10,197 bases of DNA from Baffinella frigidus (GCA_026770585.1 MU646490.1:461084-471280); one strand, 5' to 3'; positions 1 to 6,770 are shown, numbered from the stretch's first letter. Program-made: numbers and translations. Notes: generated by a model from the letters alone, not told the origin.

Positions 1-50
1 CCCCCCTCCCCGAGGGAAAAGGTATTTGCATACACAGTCTTGCAAAATGC

Positions 51-80
51 AGATACCCGTTACCACTGCAACGGGTATCT
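51..80. repeat. Short perfect hairpin
   Basis: An 11-bp perfect stem (AGATACCCGTT at 51-61 pairing with 70-80) encloses an 8-base loop. ACGGGTATCT recurs at 89-98, and a CTTGCAAA-containing stretch occurs on both sides (around 28-50 and 100-121), so the hairpin sits in a small repeat cluster. The rest of bases 1-210 shows no gene. Function unknown. Confidence 0.6.
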
Positions 81-210
81 CTTGGTCACGGGTATCTGTA
101 TGCATCGTCTTGCAAAGTGTGTGATGGGTGTTGGGGGTACGGAATGTTTCGTTGCTCTCCCCACCCCTTCGTTCCGTCCCTCTGAGCAACCTTGCCTCTA
201 GATGCTGGAG

Positions 211-359
211 TCTCTCTCTCTCTTTCTCTCTCTCTCTTTATGCCTCTCTCTATCTCTCTCTCTATCTCGCTCTCTCTCTCGCTCTCTTTCTCTCTCTTTC
301 TCTCTATCTCTCTATCTATCTCGCGCGCGCGCGCGCGCGCTCTCTCTCGTTCTCTCTCT
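211..359. repeat. Compound microsatellite (CT)n-(CG)n-(CT)n
   Basis: A polypyrimidine CT/CTTT/CTAT tract is interrupted by an alternating CG run at 322-340. Open frames across it are products of the repeat (Ser-Leu or Arg-Ala dipeptides) and are not genes. The CG run could form Z-DNA and the CT tract a triplex; that is inferred from composition. Confidence 0.9.
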
Positions 360-459
360 GCAAGCGGCCGTCCCGCACACTTGCAGCATCATCAAATCGC
401 ACGTGTGCCTCACCACAGTCCACAAGCAGCACTCAGAGCTATCGGCTTCAGAGCAATGT

Positions 460-597
460 CATAGGCAAACTGTTTTAATTTAAAACATTGGGATTCAATG
501 AAAATTACTGCACGTTTGCTTTAATATTACTAGTAACACTCGTTCTGTGTAGTAAGTTACAGTTCCGAACGGTTTTAAATTACACCGTTTGCCTATG
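460..597. mobile_element. 138-bp foldback MITE-like element, copy 1
   Basis: Terminal inverted repeats of about 26 bp start CATAGGCAAAC on both ends, with a few mismatches and one indel. Pairing continues weakly into a palindromic core around TTACTAGTAA, so nearly the whole element can fold back. It encodes nothing. If the TA inside CATA/TATG is the target duplication, it would resemble a Tc1/mariner-type non-autonomous element; this is inference. Its core aligns with the element at 806-943, which has exactly the same length, so the two are diverged copies of one family. Confidence 0.7.
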
Positions 598-651
598 AAA
601 TCGGCAGCGCGCAGAGCCATCAGCGTTCGTGTTTTCGCATGTCCGCCTGTA

Positions 652-714
652 TCCTTGAGGTCCTTTTGGTTCTTCGAGCTCCCAACATAGAAGGACACTG
701 GAACTTGTTCTGCA
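652..714 (-). repeat. Dispersed module R, copy R1
   Basis: Shares the block GGTTCTTCGAGCTCCCAACA (668-687) with R2 (as reverse complement) and, with one change, with R3 at 8121-8143. Read on the minus strand, one frame gives SSSVLLCWELEEPKGPQG, matching SSVVRLCWELEEPKGSKG in R2. Two other frames are also open here, so coding is not proven. R1 lacks the left half found in R2 and R3. It lies between the two 138-bp foldback elements. Likely a fragment of a decayed dispersed gene or element. Confidence 0.6.
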
Positions 715-805
715 GAAATCCGTGTTGCGCTCCGTCTTGCTCCAGATCATTGATCAATCGCCGGATCTGGAGAGGGACCCCACACAGCGGACTACCCAGG
801 GATTT

Positions 806-943
806 CATATGGAAACACTTGTAATTGATCAACTGGATTTCAATCAAAATTCCTACACGTTAGCTTCAATATTAGTAGTAAAGATCGTTTTGTGTGGTAA
901 ATTTCATTGAATCCAGTTTATAAATTATAAGTGTTTCCGTATG
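806..943. mobile_element. 138-bp foldback MITE-like element, copy 2
   Basis: The ends read CATATGGAAACACTT and, on the other strand, CATACGGAAACACTT. Pairing runs for about 39 bp through an AACTGGATT block and then continues less perfectly inward (CAATCAAAATTCCTACAC against CAATGAAATTTACCACAC). No coding capacity. Same length as copy 1 and clearly similar to it in the core. The flanking TA dinucleotides could be a target-site duplication, but the boundaries are not certain. Confidence 0.75.
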
Positions 944-1190
944 AGATTGTATAGCCAATTCCTAACCAGACTCGGTTAGGATATCCGTAGGACCAGCCTT
1001 TGTCCCTACAGTATTGCCTAGCGTAAGGTCCTGTGGATTTCCCACTTGTTGGTCATTCACGAAATCCCTGTGCAGTCCGCTGTGAAAAACAATGCCTTTG
1101 CAGCCCCCTGACACTGGCGTGATTCGTCCTCTGCAGGGACACCGTGCGGCGCCAAGACATGGAGGACCAAAACGACCCTAAGGTGCTCGT
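944..1190. other. Non-repetitive spacer, no gene seen
   Basis: No credible reading frame. The only local structure is a 7-bp stem at 961-980 (CCTAACC with GGTTAGG) and short GTAGG/CCTAC pairing just after it. Nothing else identifiable. Confidence 0.5.
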
Positions 1191-1236
1191 TCTCTCTCTC
1201 TCTCTATCTATCTCTCTCTCTCTCAAACACACACAC
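1191..1236. repeat. Compound microsatellite (CT)n-(CA)n
   Basis: CT/CTAT repeats at 1191-1224 pass directly into ACACAC at 1225-1236. The minus-strand open frames that start beyond it and run through it have no recognisable domain. Confidence 0.9.
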
Positions 1237-1456
1237 TCCTCTCACCCCAGCCCCCTCTCCTCGCGGCCCACCAGCGATGGGGTTTCTGGTGTGGAGATGA
1301 GAGGTAAGTGGCCCTGAACGTTTGTGACTCGGTGAGGAACTTCGATGTAGTGGGGGACTCCGATAACGAAGGTGTGTGGCTCTGCCGGCGCAGGACCTCG
1401 GGACGCTGCGGGTGGCGAATCCAGTCAACTTTCCCGAAAGGATAACATCCCCAGGT

Positions 1457-1582
1457 ACCACGCCAGAGTGTAGCAGGGAATTGGAGTTTGTAAACCGTGT
1501 CAGGACACGGTTGTTGACTTTTGCAAAAATGTCTTGAGAGGGAATTGACTTTTGACGACCCCTTCCAAGACTCTGGCGTGGT
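1457..1582. repeat. Inverted repeat with nested hairpin
   Basis: ACCACGCCAGAGT (1457-1469) is perfectly repeated in inverted form at 1570-1582. Inside lies a second hairpin: a 9-bp stem AACCGTGTC with a 2-base loop at 1493-1512. TTGACTTTTG also occurs twice in direct orientation (1514-1523, 1545-1554). It may be a non-autonomous foldback element, but no target duplication was found. Confidence 0.55.
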
Positions 1583-1702
1583 GGTACAATCCGGCGCCCA
1601 CACGCGTTGATCTTCTTCTTCTTTATTACTCTCGATACAGGTCCTAGATAGGCTCTTCGGCCTTGATTTGAGTGATGCAATAGTCTATGCGCCTTGAGGA
1701 AC

Positions 1703-1740
1703 GTCTGGGGATAATACCCCACGTAGGACCATCCACTCAC
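1703..1740 (+). repeat. Diverged direct copy of the palindrome arm
   Basis: Starts GTCTGGGGATAATACCCC and runs to CACTCAC, paralleling the arm at 1763-1799 (GTCTGGGGATATTACCCC to GAGTCAC). The palindrome arm therefore exists in a third, older copy directly upstream. Confidence 0.65.
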
Positions 1741-1763
1741 CCTGACAGCCTCGTGAGGGGGGG

Positions 1764-1830
1764 TCTGGGGATATTACCCCATAGGATGACCAGAGTCACT
1801 CTGGTCATCCTATGGGGTAATATCCCCAGA
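1764..1830. repeat. 67-bp near-perfect palindrome
   Basis: Two 33-base arms (1764-1796 and 1798-1830) are exact reverse complements around a single central C at 1797. Each arm contains its own small GGGG/CCCC hairpin. With no spacer and no mismatch it could extrude as a cruciform. It carries no gene; the long minus-strand frames nearby have no recognised family. Confidence 0.9.
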
Positions 1831-1978
1831 GAACGAGCCCGTTAATGGTTGAGACTCGTTGGTGAAAACGGTTCAAAGGGCGGGCTGATTTGCGTGAAGG
1901 GGGGAGGGCAATGAAGCCGCCCTCGTCCGCCCGATCGGCAGGCGTTTGCTTCTGCGAGACCGCTTTTCCCATCTGTTT

Positions 1979-2060
1979 GCCACGAAAATAATAAAACAAT
2001 GCCAAAAGTTGACAGTTTACAAGCAGCATCGTCAACTTTGGCAAATTTTTTTCGTGTGGC
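1979..2060. repeat. Imperfect foldback sequence
   Basis: Outer arms GCCACGAAAAT and ATTTTTTTCGTGTGGC pair with small gaps. Inner arms TGCCAAAAGTTGAC (1999-2012 region) and GTCAACTTTGGCA (2031-2043) pair with one bulge. The loop is 17-18 bases. Probably a small decayed foldback element; no coding content. Confidence 0.6.
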
Positions 2061-2116
2061 ATACGGGTGCAAAACGCGCTCGACCAAGATGGTTTGATTG
2101 CTCTTGGTGTGACTTT

Positions 2117-2298
2117 CTTCTCTCTCTCTCTCTCCAGCTCTCTCTCTCTCCAGCTCTCTCTCTCTCTTGCTCTATCTCTCTCTCACACACACACACAGTT
2201 CCTCTCTCCCCCCCCTCTCCCTCTCCCTCTCCCTCTCTTCCTCAATCTCTCTCTCTCTCCCACACACACACACACACACCCTCACTCTTTCTCGCGCG
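2117..2298. repeat. Compound microsatellites (CT)n-(CA)n, two in series
   Basis: The order is CT tract, CA tract (about 2183-2198), CCCTCT/CT tract, CA tract (about 2261-2280), CT, then a short CG run near 2293-2299. Ser-Leu-rich and Thr-His-rich frames across this tract are repeat artefacts. Confidence 0.9.
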
Positions 2299-2449
2299 CG
2301 GGTGCAGGGCAGATGGAACGCATCGACTCGATGTCGATCGAGCAAGTGAGCAGTGGAGGCGCTGTGAGCCTCGGTCAGACAGGTTGCGAGCCTCGGTCGT
2401 TGACTCTCGACAACCACAAGTTGCTCAGCCACGGTCCGCGCACCCGAGA
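2299..2449. other. Short non-repetitive island between microsatellites
   Basis: About 150 bases of mixed sequence with a small CATCG/CGATG hairpin near 2321-2333. No recognised gene. Confidence 0.4.
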
Positions 2450-2640
2450 TCTCTCCCTCTCCCTCTCCCCCCCCCATATTGCTCTATCTCTCTCTCGCTC
2501 GCTCGCTCTCTCTCTCTCGCTGTTTGACTCTCTCTCGCGCGCGCGTGCTCTCTCTCTCTCTCTCCCTCCCTCCCCCTGCTTTCTCCCTTTCTCTCTCATC
2601 GCTCTCTCTCCCTCCCTCCCTCCCTCAATCCCTCTCTCTA

Positions 2641-2705
<65 letters not shown>

Positions 2706-2717
2706 ACACACACACAC
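2450..2717. repeat. Compound (CT)n/(CCCT)n, (CG)n and long (CA)n microsatellite
   Basis: Pyrimidine tracts (2450-2646) contain an alternating CG run near 2536-2545 and pass into an uninterrupted (AC)29 run at 2647-2704, followed by another CA stretch to 2717. It ends just before the 21-bp minisatellite, so the two may have grown from one unstable locus. Confidence 0.95.
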
Positions 2718-2743
2718 GCCTCCGCTGCGCCGCATATGGGATC

Positions 2744-3220
2744 GTGTTGGACACACTCGAAGGCGTGTTCGACACTGATGGAGGCGTGGTGGGCACACAC
2801 ACAGTCGTGTTAGACACTGATCGAGGCGTGTTAGACACTAATTGAGGAGTGTTGAACACACAGAGAGGAGTTGTGGACACTGATTGAAGCGTGTTGGGCA
2901 CACACAGAGGCGTGTTCGACACTGATGGGGGGGTGTTGGACCCTGGAGGGGGGGTGTTGGGCACACACAGAGTCGTGTAAGACACTGATCAAGGCGTGTT
3001 GGACACTGATGGTGTCGTGTTGGACACTGATTGGGGGGATTAGACACACACAGAGGCGTGTTGGACACTGATGGTGTCGTGGTGGGAACTGATGGGGGGG
3101 GGGGTCGGACACACACATAGGTGTGTAAGACACTGATCAAGGCGTGTTGGACACTGATGGGTGTGTGTTGGGCACACAGAGTAGTGTCAGACACTGATGG
3201 GGGGGTGTTGGGCACAGATG
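2744..3220. repeat. 21-bp minisatellite, about 22 copies
   Basis: Units of 21 bp beginning GTGTTGGACAC repeat head to tail with substitutions; only a few units have other lengths (19, 20 or 22). Two unit types mix: type A with GACACTGATnnnGGC and type B with GGGCACACACAGAGNC. Because 21 is a multiple of three, all frames stay open for long stretches and give heptad peptides such as NTPPSVS and NTPLCVP on the minus strand. No signal peptide, domain or flanking gene supports translation. Confidence 0.95.
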
Positions 3221-3333
3221 AAGAAGATGATGCGATCGATGGCAAGATGTTTCTCGGGAACGCCACGACAGATCACACCAGGTCACTATCGCCAATTTGC
3301 CTTTGTCACCAGACGTTGTCGAAACCATCCTCT

Positions 3334-3468
3334 CTTTAGCCGGTTTCTGCCGCGATCCTCTGCACCGGGGGGGCTGAATGTGATCTGAAAGGAAGCAAGC
3401 CTTTCCTGCACAACAAGTTCCGTTGTCCGCCTATGTTGGGAGCTCGAAGAACCTAAAGGATCTAAAGG
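3334..3468 (+). repeat. Dispersed module R, copy R2
   Basis: This stretch matches the reverse complement of 8111-8238 over its full length, with scattered substitutions and small indels. In the best-conserved frame it contains AILCT and then SSVVRLCWELEEPKGSKG. Between R2 and R3 the AILCT codons differ only at third positions (ATC/ATT, TGC/TGT, ACC/ACA). A second frame gives NKFRCPPMLGARRT followed by TAA. It ends in a 9-bp tandem ACCTAAAGG-ATCTAAAGG. Probably a fragment of a dispersed gene or element; the small indels argue that it is decayed. Confidence 0.7.
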
Positions 3469-3593
3469 GCCTACACTTGATTCTGGAAAGTGTACCTGAT
3501 TTGTACCAGACGTCAATAGCCCACCTCCGCAACAATGTGGAGTTTGTACCACGAGACCATTGTAAAGCGAAACGTCGCGTTCTGAAATTCGGA

Positions 3594-3776
3594 CCTGTGT
3601 CCTGGCGTGGACGCAGCAGGATCCCGCGTCCCAGCGACGGCTTCTACCGGCGGCACAGCGGCGACTCTGGGCTCAGCTTTCGCCGGCAGCGCAGCGGAGA
3701 CACTGGGCTGCTGTCGGAGACGGTGGACAGCGCTGCCCCGCTGGGCGATGAGCGCGCGGAATCGGTGCCACCCCAC
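3594..3776 (+). CDS. Possible exon fragment, function unknown
   Basis: A GC-rich open stretch with strong G/C preference at third codon positions, unlike the AT-rich DNA on either side. The translation is basic and Ser/Gly-rich and contains a 36-bp tandem duplication (3642-3677, 3678-3713) giving FYRRHSGDSGLS and FRRQRSGDTGLL. Two of the differences are synonymous (GGC/GGA, CTC/CTG) and one is Ser/Thr. The same frame is open from 3423 to 3887, but the upstream part is R2 and the downstream part enters the inverted-repeat element at 3773, which would truncate it. No start codon, splice site or family is recognised. It may be a real exon cut by an insertion, or chance. Confidence 0.25.
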
Positions 3777-3931
3777 GCGACGATAGCCTGTGTATCAAAT
3801 ACGATCCGTCGTTCTATTATTCCTGCACTTCCAAAAGTATTTTTGTTCGGAATCTGCGCAAATTTGACATGTTTGTGGGTGAGTTGACTTCGAAAACAAG
3901 CCAATGTGATACACAGGCCAGCGTCGCGTGG
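3773..3931. mobile_element. 159-bp MITE-like element with 28-bp terminal inverted repeats
   Basis: The left end (3773-3800) and the reverse complement of the right end (3904-3931) match at 25 of 28 bases: CCACGCGACG, then GCCTGTGTATCA with three substitutions. The interior is AT-richer and non-coding. It abuts the next element with only one base between the mapped ends, so one may have inserted beside or into the other. No clear target duplication. Confidence 0.75.
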
Positions 3932-3980
3932 CCCGCCAACCCTCACTGTTGGACCAAATCATCGATTTTAGGCTTGAGAA

Positions 3981-4024
3981 TTACCCTTGCAGAGACCCCG
4001 GATCCGGGGTCTCTGCAACGGTAA
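3981..4024. repeat. 44-bp palindrome inside the foldback element
   Basis: TTACC(C)TTGC... pairs with ...GCAA(C)GGTAA across a perfect 32-bp core (3987-4018) centred on GGATCC. Only the pair 3986/4019 is mismatched. The corresponding place in the right arm has a different, shorter sequence, so this looks like a later insertion or local inversion. Confidence 0.85.
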
Positions 4025-4048
4025 GAGCTGATTCTATGTGTCTTTTTA

Positions 4049-4101
4049 ATTCGCGAAATACGTAATGCAAAGTCATTTATTGACTTTCATGTATTTCGAA
4101 T
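4049..4101. repeat. Nested hairpin within the foldback element
   Basis: GCGAAATAC pairs with GTATTTCG and, after an internal loop, AAAGTCA (4069-4075) pairs with TGACTTT (4081-4087). Structural only. Confidence 0.65.
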
Positions 4102-4178
4102 CCGAGCAGATTTGCATGCAAACCACAACGCTTCAGCCATAACACAGTTTCAGATTAGTTTCAGATTGGAATCATGTC

Positions 4179-4303
4179 GAAACGTTGCGAGTTGGGATTT
4201 TCATTAAAAAATCTTGAAGCAAAACATAATGCAATTAAAAACGCAACGTTTCATTATGTATCACACAATTCGAGCTCAAAGTGGCCGTAAAACGTTTTAC
4301 GGC
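4179..4303. repeat. Two further palindromes in the foldback interior
   Basis: GAAACGTTGCG at 4179-4189 is exactly inverted at 4242-4252. Separately, GCCGTAAAACGTTTTACGGC at 4284-4303 is a perfect 20-bp palindrome. They add to the unusual density of dyad symmetry in this element. Confidence 0.75.
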
Positions 4304-4413
4304 AACTTTGCATTCTGTATTCTGTATTCTGTCCTCACATAGAATCCAGCCTAAATCAAGGGTAAATTTAAAAGTTAAAATCGACGATTTTGTCCAATCG
4401 TGAGGGTTGGTGG

Positions 4414-4640
4414 ACTCCAGCAGGTCTTGCACCTACTGCCCCGGGGTCCCTGCTATTCAAATCCCGGGCCCGCATTTTATTCAAACAGGTGCCTCCCTTT
4501 TCACCTAGTGGCTCCAATTCCCTGGGAGAAATGAGTTAAGGCGGAACATTTGAGGGTGAAATGACTTGGGCGAAATACGTGTCCGGGGTTTTCGGCGGCC
4601 TCGGCGCTACTCCTGCAGGTGCGCCACCTTCTTCCCCAGG
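4414..4640. other. Spacer, no gene seen
   Basis: Mixed composition with no repeat or convincing frame. A TATTCAAATCCC stretch at about 4454-4465 recalls a tRNA T-arm, but no matching acceptor or anticodon stem is present. Confidence 0.4.
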
Positions 4641-4642
4641 GG

Positions 4643-4700
4643 TGAGAGAGAGACCTTGGTTTCTACCGGCACGGCCGCTATGTATGCTGGGCCCGCCCGC
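4643..4700 (+). repeat. Dispersed repeat, copy 1
   Basis: GAGAGAGAGAC is followed by TTTCTACCGGCACGGCCG, a CTATGTATGCT block and GCCCGCCCGC. The same order appears at 5560-5630. The shared (GA)n edge suggests both copies derive from one unit carrying its microsatellite. Confidence 0.6.
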
Positions 4701-4702
4701 AC

Positions 4703-4710
4703 TCTCCCTT

Positions 4711-4746
<36 letters not shown>
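4703..4746. repeat. (CT)n microsatellite
   Basis: Near-uniform CT repeat following the dispersed repeat. Confidence 0.9.
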
Positions 4747-4748
<2 letters not shown>

Positions 4749-4910
4749 GGCTCTTGAGCGATGCAGTTGCGAGGACGCACCAGGCTAGGCATGTCGCGTA
4801 CAGGGGTCACTCGAAAACACCCACGCTTGATGAAAGCTAGCCCTAACCAGAACATCGCAAGCTCGTAGCTACTTTCGAATCAAACCTGATACTGAGATGT
4901 ACCCTCGCAG

Positions 4911-5489
4911 GATCCCGACGAGGTGGGGGTGCGGGCGCCCGCCGAGAACGCCAGGCCCGGCGAAGACGCGAGACCCGGCGAGAATGCGCGGCCCGGCGAG
5001 GCCGAGAGGCCCGAAGACACGAGGTCCGGCGAAGACGCGAGTCCCGAAGGCGCGAGGCTCCAAGACGCGAGGCCCGGCGGGGGCGCGGGGCTCGAAGGCA
5101 CGGTGTCCCAAGGCGCGAGGCCCGACCACGCGAGATCCGAAAACGAGAGACCCCAAGGCGCGAGGCCCCGCGAAAGAGTGAGGCCCGAAGACGCGAGGTC
5201 CGGCGAAGACGCGAGGTCCGAAGGCGCGAGGCCCGAAGGCGCGGGGCCGCGATGGCTCTCACCAGGTGGCGCAAGGCCCGGTACGGTCCGGGCCGCAGGC
5301 GCGGGGAAGGAGACGTCCGCGCTCTTGGACCCTGACGAGGTGGGGAGGCAGAAGCGCGTGCTCTCCCCCGCGCTGTTCCTCTGCCCGTCGGATCTCCCGC
5401 GCGCCGCCTCGCCCGCCAGCGTGCCGCGCACCAAAACGTCCGCCCCCCCCCGCCAACCCCCACTGCGGAGCGAGAGAGCCGCAGAATCC

Positions 5490-5523
<34 letters not shown>

Positions 5524-5534
5524 TGTGTGTGTGT

Positions 5535-5571
<37 letters not shown>

Positions 5572-5846
5572 GGACATTTCCACCAGCACGGCCGTCATGC
5601 CATGTATGCTCGGTCCGCACGCCCGCCCGCGATTCCCCGACAGCGTCCCGTGCACCCTCGCCCCCCCCCCTCTCGTGTCGCGTTTCTCACGGGTACCATT
5701 CGGGCCGCAGGCGCGAAAGCCGGGGCCGCACGTGCGGCGGCGGAGCGCAGTCGGCAGGCGCAGAGAAGGCACGCGTGGCCGCGGGCAACGCCGCTGCGTG
5801 GGCCGCCGAGGCCGCTGCTTCTGCGGACGCTGCGTCTTCAGTGTAG
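4911..5846 (+). CDS. Low-confidence open frame spanning a GC-rich minisatellite
   Basis: The frame is open from a possible splice acceptor (CCCTCGCAG before 4911) to a TAG at 5844-5846, with no ATG at its start. Its N-terminal third is the minisatellite, read as ARPGED/ARSEG/ARPEG units. DPDEVG occurs twice in frame (codons at 4911 and 5328). The frame then crosses a (GA)n(GT)n(GA)n tract as Glu-Arg repeats and ends in an Ala-rich tail (AAAWAAEAAASADAASSV). No domain is recognised. The minus strand is also open over most of this stretch, which the repeat period alone can explain. I think it more likely non-coding. Confidence 0.15.
4925..5250. repeat. GC-rich minisatellite with mixed 15- and 18-bp units
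   Basis: Degenerate units such as GAAGGCGCGAGGCCC (15 bp) and GAAGACGCGAGGTCCGGC (18 bp) alternate irregularly. Both lengths are multiples of three, so frames stay open on both strands. It is flanked by the repeated GACGAGGTGGGG motif (4917-4928 and 5334-5345). Confidence 0.9.
5492..5570. repeat. Compound microsatellite (GA)n-(GT)n-(GA)n
   Basis: AG repeats at 5492-5520, GT repeats at 5521-5535, and GA repeats to 5570. On the minus strand this is CT, CA, CT, the same order as the other compound tracts in the window. Confidence 0.95.
5560..5630 (+). repeat. Dispersed repeat, copy 2
   Basis: After the GA tract comes TTTCCACCAGCACGGCCG, a CATGTATGCTCGG block and GCCCGCCCGC, paralleling 4643-4700 with small insertions. 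A separate direct repeat, CGGGCCGCAGGCGCG, occurs at about 5289-5303 and again near 5700-5714. Confidence 0.6.
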
Positions 5847-5933
5847 ATGTAGGGAACCGGTGATTGGTGGCGTTCAAGCAGACGCTCTCTCTCTCTCTCT
5901 AAGCAGATGCGCGCGGCAGCTGCACTCGCTCGC

Positions 5934-5978
5934 TCCGCTCGCGCCCGTGGGTGCGGCGCACCCACGGGCGCGAGCGGA
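5934..5978. repeat. Strong GC-rich hairpin, 21-bp perfect stem
   Basis: Arms 5934-5954 and 5958-5978 are exact reverse complements (TCCGCTCGCGCCCGTGGGTGC written 5' of a GGC loop, split as TCCGCTCGCG and CCCGTGGGTGC). The 3-base loop and near-total GC content make it one of the most stable structures in the window. There is no T-run after it, so it is not a terminator of the bacterial kind. Confidence 0.9.
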
Positions 5979-5980
5979 AC

Positions 5981-6125
5981 GGGGTCCTCGCGCGTGAGGT
6001 GAGGTTGGTCCGCGCGTGGGCGTCACCGCGCCCACGCGAGGACCACCTTGAGTGCACGGTCCCCGCGCGCGAGGTGAGGATGGTCGTCGCGTGGGTGCGG
6101 TTGGTCCTCGCGCGGAGCTAAGGAT
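5981..6125. repeat. Degenerate GC-rich repeats with a second hairpin
   Basis: GGTCCTCGCGCG-like units recur several times (about 5983, 6007, 6058, 6091, 6101), mixed with GTGAGG and CGTGGGTG words. A hairpin forms between 6003-6022 and 6029-6048; its core of 16 bp has one mismatch. No gene seen here or in 6126-6240. Confidence 0.6.
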
Positions 6126-6251
6126 CGTCGTTGGAGCCCTTCGATTCGAGGCACTCCAAGGTGGGTCGGTGTGCGTCCTAGGAGTGAAAGTAGAGCGTTC
6201 TGCGGGCGTGCCCACTCAATGGACTTCGAAGGGATTTTGAATAACCCCTAA

Positions 6252-6302
6252 GAGATGAGACCTAGGATCCTACGGTAGGCATCTCGTAGGGACATAGGGG
6301 GG
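6252..6302. repeat. Imperfect inverted repeat
   Basis: GAGATG (6252-6257) pairs with CATCTC (6280-6285), and flanking CCCCTA pairs with TAGGGG after a bulge. It surrounds a CCTAGG/CCTACGG cluster. Weak, structural only. Confidence 0.35.
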
Positions 6303-6310
6303 TTCCTACG

Positions 6311-6640
6311 GATAACGTAACGGAAACTTGAGCATTTCCTGCCCGAAAGACCCTTCGTACCCCGATGTGTGGGTGTGAGCAATATTCCTTACGTGGCCAG
6401 GCTCTGAGGGTCGGAATCGACCCTGAGGAGTAGGAGGCTCAAATTGGGTGCCAAACAGCCCGTTGCGCGGGTGTACTGTTGATCTTGCTGCTCGGGGTTT
6501 GAATAGATAGTATCAGGCGGCAACATGCAACGTTTCAGCGCGATCCGAGTCCGACAACTTGAATTCACACTGCCAAACCACCACACACTCCCCACTCAAT
6601 TTGGCAAACAAATGGCATGGTGTCCGCACAGCTTGATGTC
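6311..6640. other. Spacer, no gene seen
   Basis: Mixed-composition DNA. Short frames exist on both strands but none has a recognisable domain or repeat relation. Confidence 0.4.
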
Positions 6641-6644
6641 AGTG

Positions 6645-6770
6645 TTCGGGGAAGCACAGGCACTGTCTGTCTTCGGGGAAGCACAGGCACCATGTGGCAG
6701 CAACGTGCCACGTTCACGGATATCCCAATCCCAAAAGTTGAACATGCCACACATCACAATCCCAAAAGTT
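6645..6770 (+). repeat. Two small direct repeats
   Basis: TTCGGGGAAGCACAGGCAC occurs at 6645-6663 and again at 6672-6690 (27-bp period). CAATCCCAAAAGTT occurs at 6726-6739 and 6757-6770 (31-bp period). Confidence 0.85.

Larger units (their letters stand above)
3933..4413. mobile_element. 481-bp foldback element with 57-bp terminal inverted repeats
   Basis: The left arm 3933-3989 and right arm 4357-4413 match at 46 of 57 positions, both starting CC(G/A)CCAACCCTCAC and ending TACCCTTG. Further inverted pairs lie inside: GATTCTATGTG (4030-4040 with 4336-4346) and AATGCAAAG (4064-4072 with 4306-4314). Several independent palindromes are nested in the interior. No transposase frame is present, so it would be a non-autonomous foldback transposon. 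The left arm carries an extra palindrome missing from the right arm. Confidence 0.75.

Noticed and set aside
128-483. Ser/Leu-rich frames over the first CT tract
   Set aside because: They are translations of a dinucleotide repeat; several frames are open together and none has a domain.
1204-1740. 178-residue minus-strand frame
   Set aside because: No recognisable domain; it ends in the microsatellite and passes through the inverted repeat at 1457-1582. Chance is more likely.
1946-2813. 193- and 248-residue plus-strand frames
   Set aside because: Mostly Ser-Leu and Thr-His dipeptide repeats from CT and CA tracts.
2744-3220. CRISPR-like array
   Set aside because: The units are contiguous 21-mers with no spacers, in eukaryote-like DNA; it is a minisatellite.
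2638-3266. Minus-strand frames of 100-142 residues with NTPPSVS-like heptads
   Set aside because: Explained by the 21-bp repeat period; frames are open in parallel. Kept as a finding, not called as genes.
4425-4475. Possible tRNA T-arm (TATTCAAATCCC)
   Set aside because: No acceptor, D or anticodon stems of the right spacing on either strand.
4843-5877. 344-residue minus-strand frame, the longest in the window
   Set aside because: Arg-rich translation of the GC-rich minisatellite plus CT/CA repeats; no domain and no support from neighbours.
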